64,000 nucleotides of DNA, from contig WMCF01000067.1 of NCBI GenBank assembly GCA_009792885.1, positions 2,113,206-2,177,205 on the forward strand, read 5' to 3'. The notes under the pieces were generated by a model. The model worked only from the letters and a program-made list of their open reading frames with translations, made no database searches and had not been told where the DNA came from. How positions within the stretch are numbered: the first letter of the stretch is position 1; each line of letters begins with the position of its first letter. The DNA is from Eremophila alpestris peregrina. Its lineage: Eukaryota; Chordata; Aves; Passeriformes; Alaudidae. Below, piece after piece: positions 47,401 through 59,900 of the stretch. Position numbers and translations under genes: made by a program.

Positions 47401-50400
47401 AGGGGGCACTGGCTGCAGGGCATCCCCACTTGTGCCATTCCTGGACACAGAAGCAAAGGGAATTCCCTGTAACCCAGGACAGGGTTTGTCCCAGCAGACT
47501 CCAAAACAGACCTGAGCCTGTGGCTGAGTGTGCACTGCCCTCCCTGCACAACCCACAGCTGGGCTGGCTGCTGGGCATGGCAACAGCTGCCTTGTGGTCA
47601 AAGAGGAGGCCAGGGCTTTGCAACAGGGGCTGATCAGTAAATGTGAGCACAGCACAAGCACAAAGAGGATTCCAGGCCTGAAGCTGAGGGCAGTGAGGAC
47701 AGCAGAGGAGCAAAGCTGTATGCAGAGAGACCAGCTGCAGGCTGGTCCTCACAAAGAAATGCCTCTTCCTGCAGCCCTGTGACTGAAAGGCTGAGGGGGA
47801 GCAGGGGGGGATGGACAGATCCCATGGGACAGCAGAAACCACAGCGGAGGTACAGGCTGCCCACTCAGTTCCTCACAGCTTTATCAGCCTTCAAGTGCTG
47901 TGATACAACAGCCATCACCTCTGGGTCTGCTGGAGCCAGATGAACACCAGCCAAGCTTCCCAGGAAGTGTTCCAGCCATCCCAAGGAGCCAGGAGCATCT
48001 TTAACCTCATTGTGTTGGGCAGCACTCACCCTGCAGAGCTCCTGGGAGGAGCAGCAGCCAGAGCAGCACAGCTGCAGTGGAGCAACAGCAACACCAAATG
48101 AGCACAGGAATGGGGCTGGTGCCTGGTGACAAACCCACAGCCCTCCTCTGCCTGGGTCCATCCTCCTCTGCCTGCCCTGAACTTAAACTTGAGTCCTCTG
48201 TTGTGCACATAATTACCTGGGCTCCTGGCTGCTTCTGTGGCATGGACATGAAAGGAGACCCCTCTCCCTGTCAGACAGGAGCAACTGGACAAGTTACAGC
48301 CTGAATCCCATCAGTCTTGGATTCTTCCCCTGCCACTGGGGCTGTTTCCTCTTAAGTTGGGGAATGAGCTCATGGACTTGGTCTCCATTTCCCTGTCCCT
48401 TCTTTTCCATTGCTTCTGTTTCTGCTTTCTCCTTTTGTTACTCAGAGTGTTTGCCAAGGCCCTGGTGTTTGCTGCTCTCTGGCTGGTGGCATTATCCTCC
48501 TCCTGCCTACGAGCCTGCCCTTATTTCAGTGGGGAAGGCCAGCAGAGATGCTCTCTCTTGCAGTTCTCATGTAAGGCAGTTCTCTCACCCCATTTGTGTC
48601 CACTCTGGGGTGGCTGTGCCCCCCATGGGCTCTGCACCCCCTTACAGCAATGTTCCTGCCTGAGATCAGCATTGTTCTCCTGATGCATGGATGCTTTTTG
48701 TCCAGTGTGCCTCTCAGCCCAGCATGGATTTGCAGAGATTGGATTTGAAAGTGCAGCTACAGCTGATGATTAATGCTAAAAGTGGAACCAGCTTCATTCT
48801 AGTCAGGTTGTTCCAGGAGCAGACTGGGCTCAGAAGGTGCTGATACTTGCAGGTGAAATTTCGTGGCAGAAACACAACTGTGGTGTGGTCTAACCCTGAG
48901 CTAAAAGTGCTCCTGGTCAAGGCACTGGTAATGGAAATAATTCCTGGGCAAAGCCACCAGATTTATGGATCCCACCTCCCCCAGGACAAGGCAGAGTCTC
49001 CCAACCCCTCGATGAATTCTTTGCTGACACAAAACCCTTCTGTGCTCCAGGACTGGCCCCTCCATGCAGGGCTGCAGCCTGGTCCCAGGGAGAGCACAAA
49101 GGCTGAGAGCACAAGCAGGGTTGGGTTTCCCTCTCCACTCACTGCCCTCAGCCCCTGGCACCATCCAGCTCTGCCTCCCAGGCCCTGACAGTTTGTTTCC
49201 GGATCACTCGGTGGCAGTTGTTGTTGGCAGTGAAAACAGGAAAATGTTTATTTTCCCTAAGCAACATGGAACATGAAACATCACGGACTGCAGATGTTTA
49301 TGCCCACAGAGAGAATGAGAAGAACCAGGCTTTGGTGTAACAAGAGAAAGCAAATGAATAAACACTGCGGGACTATTTTTATTATCGGACATTTTAATTA
49401 TGTGACAGTTTGTGAGACTATTCCATCAACAGCACCACAACCAAGCTGCTGGTGTCACCCAAGCAACAGTTTGCCAGAAACAGGAGTACTTGCAGAGCAA
49501 ACAAGCCCCAGGGTGCTGACATAGCAAAAGGTTTCAAGAGCCCTTAATCTGATGACCTAGAAATCCCCTTGAAATGAAGAAAGTGCTCTAGGATGTGGCT
49601 CACTCCTGCCAGGGGAGGAAGGGGGTTGAGATGTTTTGTTCATTGTGCAGTTACATCCAAGCTGAGGGGAGCCATGAGCTACCAGTGCCTCTCTCCAGCC
49701 CAAACCCACCAAGAGGAGGAAGTGTGGTCACCTGCTTGTCCTTGTTGGGACTCCTCTATCAGCACCAGGATCTCAGTGAATGTCTAAGAACACGTCTGTG
49801 GCCCTCAGTGAACCCCTGAAGGGCTCTGCTTTTCATTTTGCTGGGCAGCTTTGTGCAGACTCAGCAGTGCTTCCATTCTCTTTAGACTGAGCCATCCCCA
49901 GTGCAAGAACACCCACAAACCCTTCATTTACCTGCCTGTATATTTGGGATTAGTAGGAAAAAGTGGGATCAGCATCCCTGCAGGACAACTTTCCACCAAA
50001 AATTCTTTTCAAACCACTCCTCCACAGGAAGGATCCTGCCCAGTGCATCCCTTCTCCTGCAGAGCCCCACGGGTTATTGTGCCAGGATAAGCGTGGAGGA
50101 AGCAAAGACAACATAACCTGGAGAGGGGGATCCTCCCCAAACTGCTGCTCTGCTCTCCCTCCCGGCTCTGCTTTGCCAGCTGCACCCCGAGCCCTGCCAC
50201 TCTGCAGGCTGGGCTGTGTGCTGCCTGTGGGAGCACAAACACAACAAACCCGCGGCACAATAACTACTTACATGTGTCTCGAGTCTCTCCCAGCGCAGAA
50301 GATAAACATGCCTAAAATTACCCCACCACTGACTGCAGGATTTAAATAACCAAACCAAAGAGTGCAAATCAAACCCTTCCTGCGGGAGCTGCCTGAGCCC

Positions 50401-53027
50401 GGAGCGAGGCAGGCAGGGCTGTGGGAAGGCAGTGCCCTGCTTCCAGAGGGGAGAGCTGCAGGACCCCGATGGGTTATGTTGGTAGCTGGGAGGGTGCCCA
50501 CCACTCCCCCACGGCGAGAGACCTCCCCAGCAAACGCACGGACTTTGATTTCCCAGGGGAGCCAGAAGCGAGGCAGGAATTCGGTGTCTGCGCCTGCACA
50601 GCCCCGAGGACTGCAGATCTTTTGTTCTCAAGTTTTACAGTGGACACCAGACACAGCCTTTATTCTGCTCTCAGTTTTCTCTTTCCTTCTTTAGGCATTA
50701 ATATAAAAGTGAAGGAGCTCTACAGGGTTTGCCTCAAAGAACTCAAGTCCTTCTTCGACTTGCCCTACAGCCTGGCTTTAAAATGAATCTTAGCCCTTGA
50801 TTCCCTCCCCTCCCAGCTGCAGCCGCTGTGAGCACAAACAGCCGGGGTGCAGCACACTCCTGCACCCGGGCTGGCCTCACCCACCCCAGGGACCAGCACA
50901 GCTCGAGGAACTCCTGTGCTCTGTCTCGTAGGAGTGGGAACCTCTTTCCCCAGCTCAGCCCCTTGGCTCCGTTCTCACTCATCACCTGACAGCAAAAGGT
51001 GCCCAGACAGGAAATGAGCCGCTGTCAGGCATTGCGGAAACCTCCCTTTGTGCAGCTGGGAGCAGTCAGAGCAGCACGTGATGGCGTGGCACAGCTCTGG
51101 AGAGAGGGCAGAGAGTGGCCAGGGGCTCTGCCAGCCCAGCAGTGCCACCTCAGCTGTCCCCTGGCCGGGAGAGGAGCGGGGTGCACTGCTGCCAGCTTAC
51201 AGTGTGAAACTGGCTGCACCTCAGAGGCAGCAGAACAACCTCCAGCAGCCTTGACACCAGATGAGGAACCCAAAAGAGCAGCTATTTGGGATGACAGAGC
51301 TGCTATTTGAAAGGATGGGAATTCATCTGTCCATTTCCAACCCAACCTACACAGCCACCATCTCTGCACAGACTGAGTCAAACACATCAGTCTGAAACCC
51401 TGAGCCCCACTGGCTGGTCAAACACACGAGCACAAGGTATTCCTGAACAAAACACACCTGCAGGAGTATCACCTGGAGTTACTGCAGCCAAGGGGAAAGG
51501 ATTAGCACTCACAGAGCAGGGCATTAGCCGAGCATGAGGAAGAAATCACCTCTCTGCTGGCAGATCGCCAGCTGGGGGACCTTCTCCTGGAGCGTGGTGG
51601 TGGATTTGATGGACCAGGAGTGTGAGCATTAACTCTGTGCTCTTCAGCAGTTTGGTGTACTTCCCTCTTCAAGGGGTACTGGCCAAGTCAGCTGAGCCCC
51701 AGCAGCTCTGCAGTCAGTCGGCAGCTGTGAGCGCTGGCACAGGGAGGTGCACGGTGACAACGGGCTCAGGGTGTGAAACCCAGGCTGGCTCTCCCTTCTC
51801 CAGAATCCCACACAGATCCCTGCTGGCAGCAGGACCAGGAGCAGAGGCTGTGCAGGTTCCTCCAGGAGCTGCAGCTTCTGCACAGGGCAGAGCGTGAGGC
51901 ACCTGCCAGCGCAGCCCGGCTTTGTGCGGGGGGAGCTCTGCCCTCCCAGCCCCTGCACTCCGATGGGCCTGAAGCCCTGAGAGCAGCGTCATTCCTTGTC
52001 ATTCCTGGAGTGCAGAGTGCCACCACCCAGCGCTTGGCCTCACCTTCCTCGGAGCAGAGCGGAGCCAAGCACGGTGACATTTCGGTGACATTTCCTTTGG
52101 AGGAACGCGAGCACTTTGGGGGCCAAGGCTGCTCTCTGCCAAGTCCCAGCCCACAGCAGATTTAGCAGCCAAGTTAGAAAGTACTCAGATGACAGAGCTG
52201 ATAATAAAACCATCGGCAGAACCTGAACTAATCCCCTTGGGCTGCTACTGGGCATTTGCTCTGTTATTATTTGATGGCACACCAGCGAGGCGCATGTCCA
52301 TAATAACCCAATTACGCACGCACACATTCCCAGCACAAGGAGCTCTCTGTCTCCTCCCGTCCCCCAAATCCCTCGCACCCCGCTGCTTTCCCCGGCAGGC
52401 GCAGTCCCCGCTGCTCGCAGCTCCGTCCCAGGTGCTGGGATCGGGCAGGCATGTGCAGGAAGAAAGAGCCCTGCCGCTCCTCTCCTGCCTGCGCCTTTGA
52501 TTCATCCCTTTGCTCCCGTCCCCCCGTAACTCCTCGGAACTGCCAGCGCAGTGTGCAGGGGGTGTTGGAGCAGCAGCGAGCGCTCTGCCGCCTGTAAAGC
52601 ACGGGGGATGCCGTGCCCTCTCCTAAACTCTCCTTGTCCCGGTGCCCGTTTTCCCTCGGGAACACGGCTGTGAAAACTCCCCCAGAAGCCAAGAGGAGCC
52701 CGCGGCCGGGGCAGGGGCAGGCGTCCCACGGCCGGGGAGTCCCGGCAGCGCTGCCCGTGCGGGCATCCCGAGCGCGGCTCGGGGATGGACAGAGCGGCGG
52801 GGGGATGCGGCTCATCCCGCTCAGCGGAGGATCTGCCGGGAGATCTGCCCTCGGCACAGCATCGGCGAGCGGCGGGGAGCCGGGGCAGGCGGCGGGCGGT
52901 CCCGACTCACCGGTTTGTGGCGGCGGGCGGGCGCGGCGGGCGCGCAGTGCAGCAGAGCGGCGGCCAGCAAGGCGGCGGCGGGCAGCGGCGGGCGGGCCAT
53001 GCCGGGCGGCGGAGCGGGCTCGGACAT
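35443..53027 (-). CDS. MMP11: MMP11 (stromelysin-3), furin-activated matrix metalloprotease
   Basis: Secreted zinc endopeptidase. Coding exons, 5' to 3': 53027-52911, 44701-44463, 43030-42887, 41985-41852, 39135-38888, 38191-37978, 36690-36433 and 35576-35443; 1488 nt, 495 residues (human 488), eight exons as in human, all phases closing. Visible: Ala/Leu-rich signal peptide in exon 1; propeptide with cysteine switch PRCGVPD (Cys-83); furin site RYRQKR (98-103) before FVLSGGRW, typical of MMP11; catalytic domain with zinc motif HEFGHVLGLQH (221-231) and Met-turn Met-239; four-blade hemopexin domain between Cys-301 and Cys-487; C-terminus PSSNSFR. Two in-frame ATGs exist: 53027 (MSEPAPPPG) and 53000 (MARPPLP); the second puts the hydrophobic core nearer the N-terminus and may be the real start. 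The exon ending at 36433 uses a weak donor, GTCAGT. The assembly gap is in intron 5 and removes no expected exon. Confidence 0.96.
38257..38696. other. Assembly gap (440 N)
   Basis: Undetermined bases within MMP11 intron 5. The right edge begins with two copies of a ~25-bp ctgggttgggt...gctgcccag unit (38697-38745), so a tandem repeat probably broke the assembly. ORFs spanning it are meaningless. Confidence 0.95.
40121..40158. repeat. Short tandem duplication, 20-bp unit, two copies
   Basis: ggctccaggggagcaggcca is repeated once with one change, in MMP11 intron 4. Confidence 0.7.
45583..45622. repeat. Short tandem duplication, 20-bp unit, two copies
   Basis: Two exact copies of agcaggaggagctgaggtgc in MMP11 intron 1. 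Confidence 0.75.
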
Positions 53028-53320
53028 GGGGCACGGGAGGAGGGAGGGGAGGGGGGGGGGGTCCTCGCCGAGCCTTTTATCCCCCCACCGCGGCCGCCTG
53101 CCCTCCTCCTCGCGCCTCCTCCCGCTCCTGCCTTTTGTTCTCGCCCAGCCGCGGCTGCTCGGGCCGGGGGGACACGGCCCGGCCGCATCGCGGGAGGGGG
53201 GTCCCGCCCGGCCCGGCCGCTCCGCCCCGCCACCCCCCGGGGGCGGAGCGGGGCGGGACCCCCCTCCCACAGCGCCCGGCACCGGCCCCCGGCTCCGGCT
53301 GCCTTGGGGTGCCTCTAAAC
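53028..53320 (-). promoter_or_regulatory. MMP11 promoter with TATA-like box
   Basis: On the minus strand GATAAAAGG (53081-53073) lies about 46 nt before the first ATG, within a CpG island spanning roughly 52600-53320. A run of C lies between it and the ATG (plus-strand G run 53045-53061). A TATA-directed start would fall near 53045-53050, leaving only a 15-25-nt leader before the first ATG. Confidence 0.55.
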
Positions 53321-53329
53321 GGGAGCCTT

Positions 53330-56290
53330 CCGAGGTGCCTTTCCCTTCTCCTGCCTAAAGGTACCAGGGACTAAACCAAATCTTCTCGGTGCCCCTCGGG
53401 ACCACCCCAGTCCCTATCGGGAGTAGCTCACAGCCGCGTTTGAATGTGTTTGAACCTCTCTTTGCCTGTGCAGGGCTCTGCTTTGCTCACTTTTTCACTC
53501 AAAGCCTTCACTCACCCTTGGCAAGGCTTTCCCTAGCAGGGATGCTGAGGGAGGGGAAAGAAGGGAGCGAGCCCCTATTTCGGAGATGCCAAGGCCTTCT
53601 CCATCTGCTCAGCCACCTGGAGATGGAGGCAGCAATGCACAGATCTGGTTTCTTGGTTCCTGTTTCTATGGGAGAAGCCCTGGGTTGTGTCAGCATCCTC
53701 TCAGCAGACCGAGTTTAGCTGAAAATTGTTTCAAGAAATGTACTGCAAATAAGAAAACTTTGATCTCCAGCTGCCTGGGCTGGTGTGCAGGGAGTGGGTA
53801 AGGCTTCCTGACATCCCAGACTCTATTAGTGCTTTATTTGTCTGTGATCAGTTGTTCATGTTTAGCTTTATGGGAACCATACTGCCGATGTAAATTCTGG
53901 GTACGGGGAGCAGATGTGAGAAGAAAGAGCCTGCTCTTGGCTGGCCCTGAAGGTGCTGCAGTGTTTAACTTGCAGGCTGTGAGCAAGATGTCCCTGCACC
54001 CTCAGCATATCCCCGAGGCCTCACTTGTAACAGGGGATAGGGGAGTGGGGAAAACCACTTTGCACTGTGGAATTTACCCTTGTGCTGTTATTCTGGCTGT
54101 GCCCCAGGAATGCAGAGCAGACCCTCGTTTCTTGCCTTTCTCTGAGCCAGACAGCTGGGTCCCAGTGAAAAAAAAGCTTTCCTGCCTTTGTCTCTCTTTT
54201 CTTTAGTGTCTTTTCTTTTAATGCTGGTGTCTCTGGGAGCTCAGTGCTTTGCAGCCCATGGCACTGGAGCCCTGGGGAAGTGGGGAGAGGCACAGGAGCA
54301 GCCTGTGAGGCAGCAACAGGCAGTTTTGGCTCTTCTTAATGAAGGGAGACTTTTAAAGGGGGTGTTCTGGGAAACTTGGTTCTTGCAGAGATGGAACTGC
54401 CTGTGAGAACTGCTGGCTCCTGCCAAGGCTCTCAACACAAAAGAAAGTGCATGGTGTGTTTGGGATCACAGAGATTTCCCAGCCAAGCAAGTCGATGTTT
54501 AGCAGCAGGAAAATGATTGGGTGTTCTGGGGGCTCGTGTGCTCACCTTCTGCAGAGGGCCCTGTGTGCAGCCTGCAGAATTCCTTCTTGCTGTGCTCCTG
54601 AGCTGGGGGCTCTCAGCCTGTGCTGTCTGTGCAGCCCTCAGCCCTGCCTGTCTGCAGCCCCACGGATGCACAGAGGCTGCTGCCAGATGAGCACAGGGCT
54701 CCCACCCCAGCCCCAGAGCACAGACAGTCTGACAGCTCACTGTCTGCTGGCTTTTCTGCAGCTCCTGCCAGGCCAGAGCCACACTTGGGCTTCTGGGGAT
54801 GGCTGCAGGAGCTCAGTGCAAGTTTTCATGGCTGAGAGGTCCCAGTAGTCACTGATGTCCTGATTTAGCATCCCCCACACAGAGCTCTTCTTGCTCAGCA
54901 TCTCTTCTGGGCCTTCCAGTCCTAGCAAGTGGCAGAGCTCTCGTGAGTTTTCCAAGTCCTTCTGCCACAAGCTTTAGCTCTTTTCCCACTGCCCTAAGGC
55001 TTCCCAGCAAGGAAGGCCTTGTGAGCACCTGGGCAGGCAAAGCAGCATCTTAATGTGAGTCTCAGCAGGAACCAGCTGGGGATAACCTCCCTCTGCAGCC
55101 CAGCAGGAGCTGGGTGGAAAGAGGCTGTGCAAAAGGAAGGGAACAGCAGGTTTGATTTTTTTTGTGAGCAGCAAAGAGCTGGGATAACTCCCTCAGCCCA
55201 TGGTGTGAAACTGCTGTGAGGCACTTCGGACTGAGAGCAGTGGGGGAAGAGCTGCCTGATGAGAGCCAAGGGGAAAGGGGAGGGAAGTGAGAGAGAAACT
55301 GAATGTAAATGGATTAAGCCTGTCTGTCCAAAGTCCTTTGTTTCCTGCCACCTCCCTGGTGTGACTTTCACAGCTGTGTTCTGTGTGCTCCTGGCTCGAG
55401 GTCCCCTGCAAAGTCAGCACAGAGCTTTGTACCCCCTGGGCATTCCCCTGAGCAGCTGGAAGAGGGTCCAGGAGCCAAATCCCCAGGACAGAGAAACCCC
55501 TTTGATTTCTCTGATGTCTTTCCTCCTCTCTCCGTAGGAGATAACCTCATGAATTGATGTCTGCAGCATCACTGCTCAGTGGGTGACAAATGAGGACACA
55601 TCCCCATCAGGCAAATCTCTGTTCTCACCTCTTGCTTTTGGGATTCCCCTTGTCTTTGGCCCTGGCACCTTGTTTTTCTTCTGGGGAGCCAAACTGGGCA
55701 TTTGTACAGGTGGTGGTGGGTGCAAAAGGCTGGGGGTCATGTGCAGTGAACTGCCCATGTAAACACAATTGAACAGGAGTACTTTTTGAATTACCCAGTT
55801 CTCCTCCTCTGCTGGCAGCCCAAGACAAGGGCATGGGAAGTGGGTAAGAAGAGGTTGTGGAGTGGAAATTTGGCCTTTGGGCCTGGACTCACAAGTGGAA
55901 AGGTAAAGTAATATGTAAAATAAAGCAATACATAAAAATGTGTGTTGGTCAGCAAAGTGCTTTGCTTCAAAGCTCTTTTGGGATTTTTAAAATCTTTAAA
56001 ATGGAAATGCTGGAATTGTACAGGCTGACCTGGGTCCAGACAGTGAACCTTGAAAACACCCAAGTTTTACAGACTTCAGCTTAACTAGTTCAGCCCCACT
56101 ATGAATTTCTAGAAAGTCTTGCCTGATTCCCTACTATTTATTTTACATCTGTTTTCTTTTGCCCTTAAAACTCCCCTTTCTTTGACCTCAACTCTGGGTT
56201 GAACCCAGTGGTGCAGAGTCAGATGAGTTTGGGACCTGCCTGATGCCTTTGAGACCAAGGGGCACGTGTGGAGTGGAGCCCCTGGGCAGG
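53330..56290. other. Intergenic DNA upstream of MMP11
   Basis: No convincing exon on either strand. Gene order in mammals would place CHCHD10 here, transcribed to the right, but I found no twin CX9C coding segment. Confidence 0.45.
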
Positions 56291-56293
56291 GCT

Positions 56294-56521
56294 GCACTGC
56301 TGCAGGGCTGCACTGCTGCTGGGCTGCACTGCTGCAGGGCTGCCACTGCTGCTGGGTTGCACTGCTGCTGGGTTGCACTGCTGCAGGGCTGCCACTGCTG
56401 CAGGGCTGCACTGCTGCTGGGTTGCACTGCTGCTGGGCTGCCATTGCTGCAGGGCTGCCACTGCTGCTGGGTTGCACTGCTGCAGGGCTGCCACTGCTGC
56501 AGGGCTGCACTGCTGCTGGGC
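56294..56521. repeat. Minisatellite, 16/17-bp unit, about 14 copies
   Basis: Units of gcactgctgcagggct vary at three places: gca or gcca at the start, gcaggg or gctggg in the middle, ct or tt at the end. Nine 16-bp and five 17-bp units can be counted. The lack of stops makes long ORFs on both strands (Gln/Ala/Ser-rich on the minus, Cys/Ala/Gly-rich on the plus); these are repeat artefacts. Confidence 0.9.
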
Positions 56522-56671
56522 AGGTACTGCTGCCCCTCTGATGCAGCAGCGAGGGACATGGAGGCAGGGCCATACTGCCCCTCACCTTGCAGAGGTGCCC
56601 TGCACTCCTCAGGGGCCCTGTCTGGGAAGGGGTCCCTGGGAGAGCCCTAAGACAGCCACAGCCTGTCCCCC

Positions 56672-56720
56672 TGCAGCTCTCACTGCAGCTCTCACTGCAG
56701 CTCCCACTGCAGCTCTCACG
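56672..56720. repeat. 12-bp tandem repeat, four copies
   Basis: Four copies of tgcagctctcac, one with a single change. Confidence 0.75.
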
Positions 56721-56809
56721 GTGCCTGAGCAGCTGCGGGGTCCTGCAGCTCTTCCACCCCTTCTCCCACCGCAGCCCCAGTGCAGCTGCAGCAGCACTGG
56801 GACCAGCCC

Positions 56810-56876
56810 CTGGACTCAGCCCCTGGACCCAGCCCCGGACCCAGCCCCTGGACTCAGCCCTGGACCCAGCGCTGGT
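56810..56876. repeat. Pro-rich-looking tandem repeat (cccctggactcag-type unit)
   Basis: About five degenerate copies of a 13-15-bp unit (cccctggacccag), just before the GGGCA repeat. Confidence 0.7.
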
Positions 56877-56905
56877 GTTTGGCCCCAGGAGCGGCTCGCT
56901 GCCGC

Positions 56906-56960
56906 GGGCAGGGCAGGGCAGGGCAGGGCAGGGCAGGGCAGGGCAGGGCAGGGCAGGGCC
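56906..56960. repeat. (GGGCA)n pentanucleotide repeat, ten perfect copies
   Basis: Ten uninterrupted GGGCA units followed by GGGCC. The regular G-triplets on the plus strand could form a G-quadruplex. Confidence 0.95.
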
Positions 56961-56999
56961 GGGCTCAGCTCCGGGAGCTCCCCGCAGTGTTTGTTGTCT

Positions 57000-59900
57000 C
57001 ATCATCTCCTGCCCCGTGCCAGGAGCCGAGCGCACACAAACAGAGCCGGGCTCGGGTGAGAAGCGCTGCCTGCGAGATAAGCCAGCCGAGGAAAACACAT
57101 CCATCTCCGTGTCTCTTGGCCTGAGATGCAGTTTCATCTGCCGGCATTTTCCTGGCGTGGGCTCAGGGCACGCCACAATCCACCTGGGGAGCCAGGCGCC
57201 GCGGAGCCGGCTCCCATTGCTGCGGGCCCGGGCTGGAGCAGGGTGCGAGGGATGGTGAGGAGCGATGGATGAGCCCCGGCGGTGCTCGGGGACCGCTGCT
57301 GACCCCGGGCCGAGCCCTTGTGCTGCGGGGCACCAACAGCGAGCTCCCCTGAGCCACAGAGCCTCATTCCCTGCGCACATCCCTGTGCCCGGCCGTGCGC
57401 CCGGCAGCGGCAGAGCCCAGGGGAAGAGCTCCCAGCCCGGACAAAGCAGAAGTGGCTGGGACACAAAGTGCCGAGCAGGGGCTCGACTGCAGCCTGCGGC
57501 TGCTCCGAGCCTGATAAAGGAGGCTGCCAGTGCCGTCTTGCAGCGCTCCAACCTGCCAGCTCTCCTCCAGGAACCTCCTGTGAAACGCCCCCCACCCTTG
57601 GCTCCCTCTGATCCCCTCCGAAGCTGATCGGAGACTGGAATGTCTCCTGGGACGTGATTCCCTCTAGCCTGAGGGGAACTGCGTTCACAAAACCCAGCGT
57701 GAGCGGTGGAGGCGATGGGGGAGGAGGCAGGCAGGGCTGTGAGATGAGGCTTTTATGAACACGTCGCGGGGCTGCTGGAAATGTCCCGTCCTGTCCTCTC
57801 TCCCTCTCCCTGTCCCTGGAGTCGAGCTGTGGAATTCAGGGTGTGGGACGAGGCTTTTCTTCACGCACGTTTCTGCTCAGAGCAGCCAAGCCCCTCAGCT
57901 CCCTCTCTCCCCCTCCTCAGCACACGCTGCTGAATTCCCTTCCCTGGAGCAGGTCCCACTCCCAGCTCCTCTCGGGACCCTCCTGCCGCTCCTGGCATCG
58001 TCCCTGGGGCTGTGTCACCTGCGGCAGGGAGAGGTGATTGTCCCTGGGTGTGCAGGCCAGCTCGGCAGCAAGGAGAGAGGGCTCCTACATCTCGGCAGGA
58101 TGGGGGGCTGCACTCACGGGCAGTGTTGGGTGAGCAGAACCAGCCAGAGATGACTGAGTAAAGCCATGTGAAGGCAGTAAGGATGTGAGACAAGGTGGAA
58201 AAAGACAGAAGAGTGAGCAAATTTATGAAAAGAGACCAAAGAAATGTGAATTTGATTGGTGTGAGCACACTCCGGGCTCCCCCTGGGATGCAAAGGGCCT
58301 CTCCCAGCAGTAACTCTGCACAGCAGGGATGGATGTCCTGCTAATCCAAGCTCATGCTACCCTGGATGCTCTGTGTGACACACACTGCACTGTCACCAGC
58401 AAATGGCACTGGAATAAATTGGTTGGACAATGTCAGAGATCAGTTCCCAAAGTGTTTTCCCACTTTCTCTCGGGCTGCAGTTGCTGAACTCTGACTGCAT
58501 TGTCACAAACTCCCTGTGGAAGCCTCAGACCCAGGGGAGCACCCAGAGACCACACTGAAGACTCTGAGGAGCCATCTGAAAGAGCACCACAGAGCTTGCA
58601 CAGGGCTGGGGATGAATCCAGCACAGCATCCAGTGTCCAGCCCTTCCAGAGAGCTGAGGGGTTTGCTCAGACCTCTGACTTTTCAAAAAGTTAGGCTGTT
58701 CTTACAGAGGAGTGTGTTTGCAGTCTTTCTCTGGAGGAGCCCATGGATGGACTCTGCATTGAGCTCAGCACTCGGGTGGAGATGCCAACTGAAAGAAAAG
58801 CATTTCAGCAGAAATCACAAGGAATCAGAGTGCACAATCAGGCTGCCCTGTGCATTTGCAAGGGTTATTGACTTCCCATGAGAAAAGGAGACACCACTGG
58901 CTTCTTTCACAGGAAGGAAAAGACAGGATCTGATATTTAGATTCTGTCTGAAAAATTTCTATGGAAGCTGATGGCTGGGGAGCCTCAGTGGGACAGGGAG
59001 AGCAATGTGATGACTAAAACTCATCAAACATTTTGGAGAGCTGGCACAGAAGACCCGAAATCCCAGGTGTGTGTGCACTGTTGTGTACAGCTGATCTCCC
59101 TGGGTGCTGTAGGAGCTGTGTCCTCGCTTGGGAAGGGGAGGGGTGGGGAGGCAGCCCCTGCTCTAGTTCACAGTTCTAGTTCAAAGCAGCAGCTGTTCAT
59201 GGGTTGGTGCTTAGAGCCTCCCCAAAGGCCATGGGCACCCCTGCCTCACACAGACCCATCCTCGGTTCTGTAGCTGGTCTTGTGTTGTTTCACTGCAGTG
59301 AAACTCCATCAGTGCCCCCAGAGCTGTGTGGGGGAGCACGGGGCAGCTCTCTGGAGGTGTTTGCTGTCTGTTTGTCTGTCTGTCTGTCTGCAGAGAGAGG
59401 GGAACCAGAGTGGCCAGGGAGCAGCTGTGCAGGAGCAGGAGGGAATGGCCTCTGGGCAGACATTTGGATGAGGAGGAAATACTCAGCCCTGAGCCCATGG
59501 GCCTGGACACTGAAGGTGAAGCATGGACAGGTGAAGCCTGCACAGGTGTGAGACCCCTCCAGGGCTCACTCAGCACTGTTATCTCCTGCAAGAAGTGTGA
59601 GCTCTGCTGCTTTGGACTTCCTGAAACTGCCTGACACATCCCAGCCAGAGGAGAGGCAGCAAAGGTCACAGCCTCATTGCTCAGATCCCCCAGACATGCA
59701 CCAAATAAACCTGGCTTTTCATCTCTGGACTCAGGTTTGCTGCCTTGTCCTGTGTACAGCAGGTGAATTCACAGTAATTGTCCTTGTGATCTGAGGATAC
59801 ACCAGATGTGTTTTGGAAGAGGTGATTTCTTGCCTTCTCTGACTGAAGAATTCAGGAACACAAAAGCTCCTCTTTCACTTACAATTAATGGCATCAGCCT

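Noticed and set aside
52613..53374. Plus-strand ORFs of 238-253 residues opposite MMP11 exon 1
   Set aside because: CpG-island artefacts antisense to a well-supported first exon.
56109..57551. Minus-strand 480-residue and plus-strand 263-residue ORFs
   Set aside because: They exist because a 16/17-bp minisatellite and GC-rich DNA lack stops; residue composition follows the repeat unit and no domain or splice context is present.
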